Source of the DNA: Methanobacteriota archaeon
Lineage (GTDB): Archaea > Methanobacteriota > Methanobacteria > Methanobacteriales > Methanobacteriaceae
Length of the DNA stretch: 5,965 nucleotides
Assembly: GCA_023409695.1 (NCBI GenBank)
Contig: JAEYQZ010000084.1
Location: 1-5,965, forward strand
Reading direction: 5' to 3'
The notes beneath the pieces were generated by a model. The model saw only the letters and a program-made list of their open reading frames with translations. It was not told where the DNA came from and did not search any database. Made by a program: the position numbers and the translations under genes. This document shows positions 5,615-5,965 of this stretch, in pieces (position 1 is the stretch's first letter; each line of letters opens with the position of its first letter).

Positions 5615-5843
5615 GGTTACAGATTGAATACTTTCAGTTCTTTCTGTAGATAAAATGTAATAAATTTATAGATATGCGTTAGAGATTACAGATTAAACTT
5701 AAAGATTGAATAATTAAGTTACTTCAGATATTAAATAAATATTACAAGTTACAGCCTGAATTTTATTCATTATTCAATATTATTTCAATTAAATTAACTG
5801 AATAAATTTATAGACTAGTGTTATATTTAACAACTTGAATAAT
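5615..5843. repeat. Cluster of degenerate short repeats
   Basis: TTACAGATTGAA recurs in varied form at 5617, 5686 (TTACAGATTAAA) and 5749 (TTACAGCCTGAA), at spacings of 69 and 63. AATAAATTTATAGA occurs exactly at 5659-5672 and 5801-5814. AGATTGAATA occurs at 5621-5630 and 5703-5712. ATTGAATAAT (5705-5714) is inverted at 5769-5778, and TTGAATAAT returns at 5835-5843. The elements are interleaved, as in an eroded tandem repeat or a degraded palindromic element. No transposase or CRISPR-like regularity is present. Confidence 0.5.
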
Positions 5844-5860
5844 TTGACTCATTATCCGAT

Positions 5861-5874
5861 ATTTTTAATATATT
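5861..5874 (+). promoter_or_regulatory. TATA box for the gene starting at 5911
   Basis: ATTTTTAATATATT lies 37-50 bases before the ATG, giving a predicted start near 5890-5895 and a short leader that just covers the ribosome site. It is identical over 14 bases to the element before the phosphoesterase gene. Confidence 0.5.
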
Positions 5875-5910
5875 TAACTTACATATTAATATTATCAATT
5901 GGGTGGTACT

Positions 5911-5965
5911 ATGCTGGATTTGGGGATACAAAAGAGTAGTAAGGATAAGAGTGATGAATATAACA
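5911..5965 (+). CDS. Start of a gene that continues beyond the window
   Basis: Eighteen codons are visible, beginning MLDLGIQKSSKDKSDEYN. The frame is open to the window edge. GGTG (5902-5905), within GGGTGGT, is five bases before the ATG and matches the archaeal anti-Shine-Dalgarno, and a TATA box lies at a suitable distance. The visible part is hydrophilic and Lys/Ser/Asp-rich with no signal peptide. Too little is present to name a family. Confidence 0.6.
   Translation, partial: MLDLGIQKSSKDKSDEYN

Larger units (their letters stand above)
5518..5910. other. 393-base intergenic region with no gene but many short repeats
   Basis: No reading frame of any credibility is present on either strand. 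The first 85 bases hold a tandem GTTATAA (5547-5560) and the terminator of the preceding gene. The middle (5615-5843) holds degenerate direct and inverted repeats. The end carries the TATA box and ribosome site of the gene at 5911. Confidence 0.65.

Noticed and set aside
5615..5843. CRISPR array
   Set aside because: The repeats are short, degenerate, interleaved and in both orientations; there is no constant repeat with unique spacers and no cas gene.

Overview
The window looks like chromosomal DNA from a low-GC euryarchaeal methanogen, most likely Methanobacteriales (Methanobacterium-like). The reasons are very AT-rich intergenic DNA, archaeal TATA boxes of the TTTATATA type, Shine-Dalgarno sites matching the archaeal 16S tail (AAGGAGGT, GGTGAT), U-tract terminators, AUA/AGA-rich codon use, and an archaeal SbcD/Mre11-related phosphoesterase next to an Lhr-type helicase. 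The genus is inferred from style and gene content, not from a marker gene.

Layout. 1-143 is an upstream region with a TATA-like element. 144-872 (+) encodes a calcineurin-like metallophosphoesterase. 873-1145 is a gap holding a short terminator-like palindrome and a degraded second copy of the start of the next gene. 1146-3731 (+) encodes an 861-residue Lhr-core superfamily 2 helicase. After a U-tract terminator and a strong promoter, 4022-4420 (+) encodes a small, very basic, Tyr/Trp-rich protein with a signal peptide. A hairpin with an adjacent A-run separates it from a convergent gene, 4597-4905 (-), encoding a small acidic protein of unknown function. A 318-base divergent region follows, then 5224-5517 (+), a 97-residue protein of unknown function whose leader carries an 18-bp perfect palindrome. 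5518-5910 has no gene but holds a set of degenerate direct and inverted repeats. A further gene starts at 5911 and runs off the end.

The only functional pair that can be named with confidence is phosphoesterase plus Lhr. It resembles the Lhr-core/MPE nuclease pairing in bacterial DNA-repair clusters, so a joint role in processing damaged or aberrant nucleic acid is reasonable. The three small genes downstream each appear to have their own promoter and terminator. They look like lineage-specific single-gene units, and nothing in the sequence ties them to the repair pair. The most unusual observations are the frameshifted partial copy of the lhr 5' end just upstream of lhr, the overlapping AUG-stop/GUG start of the secreted protein gene, and the repeat-rich stretch before the last gene.
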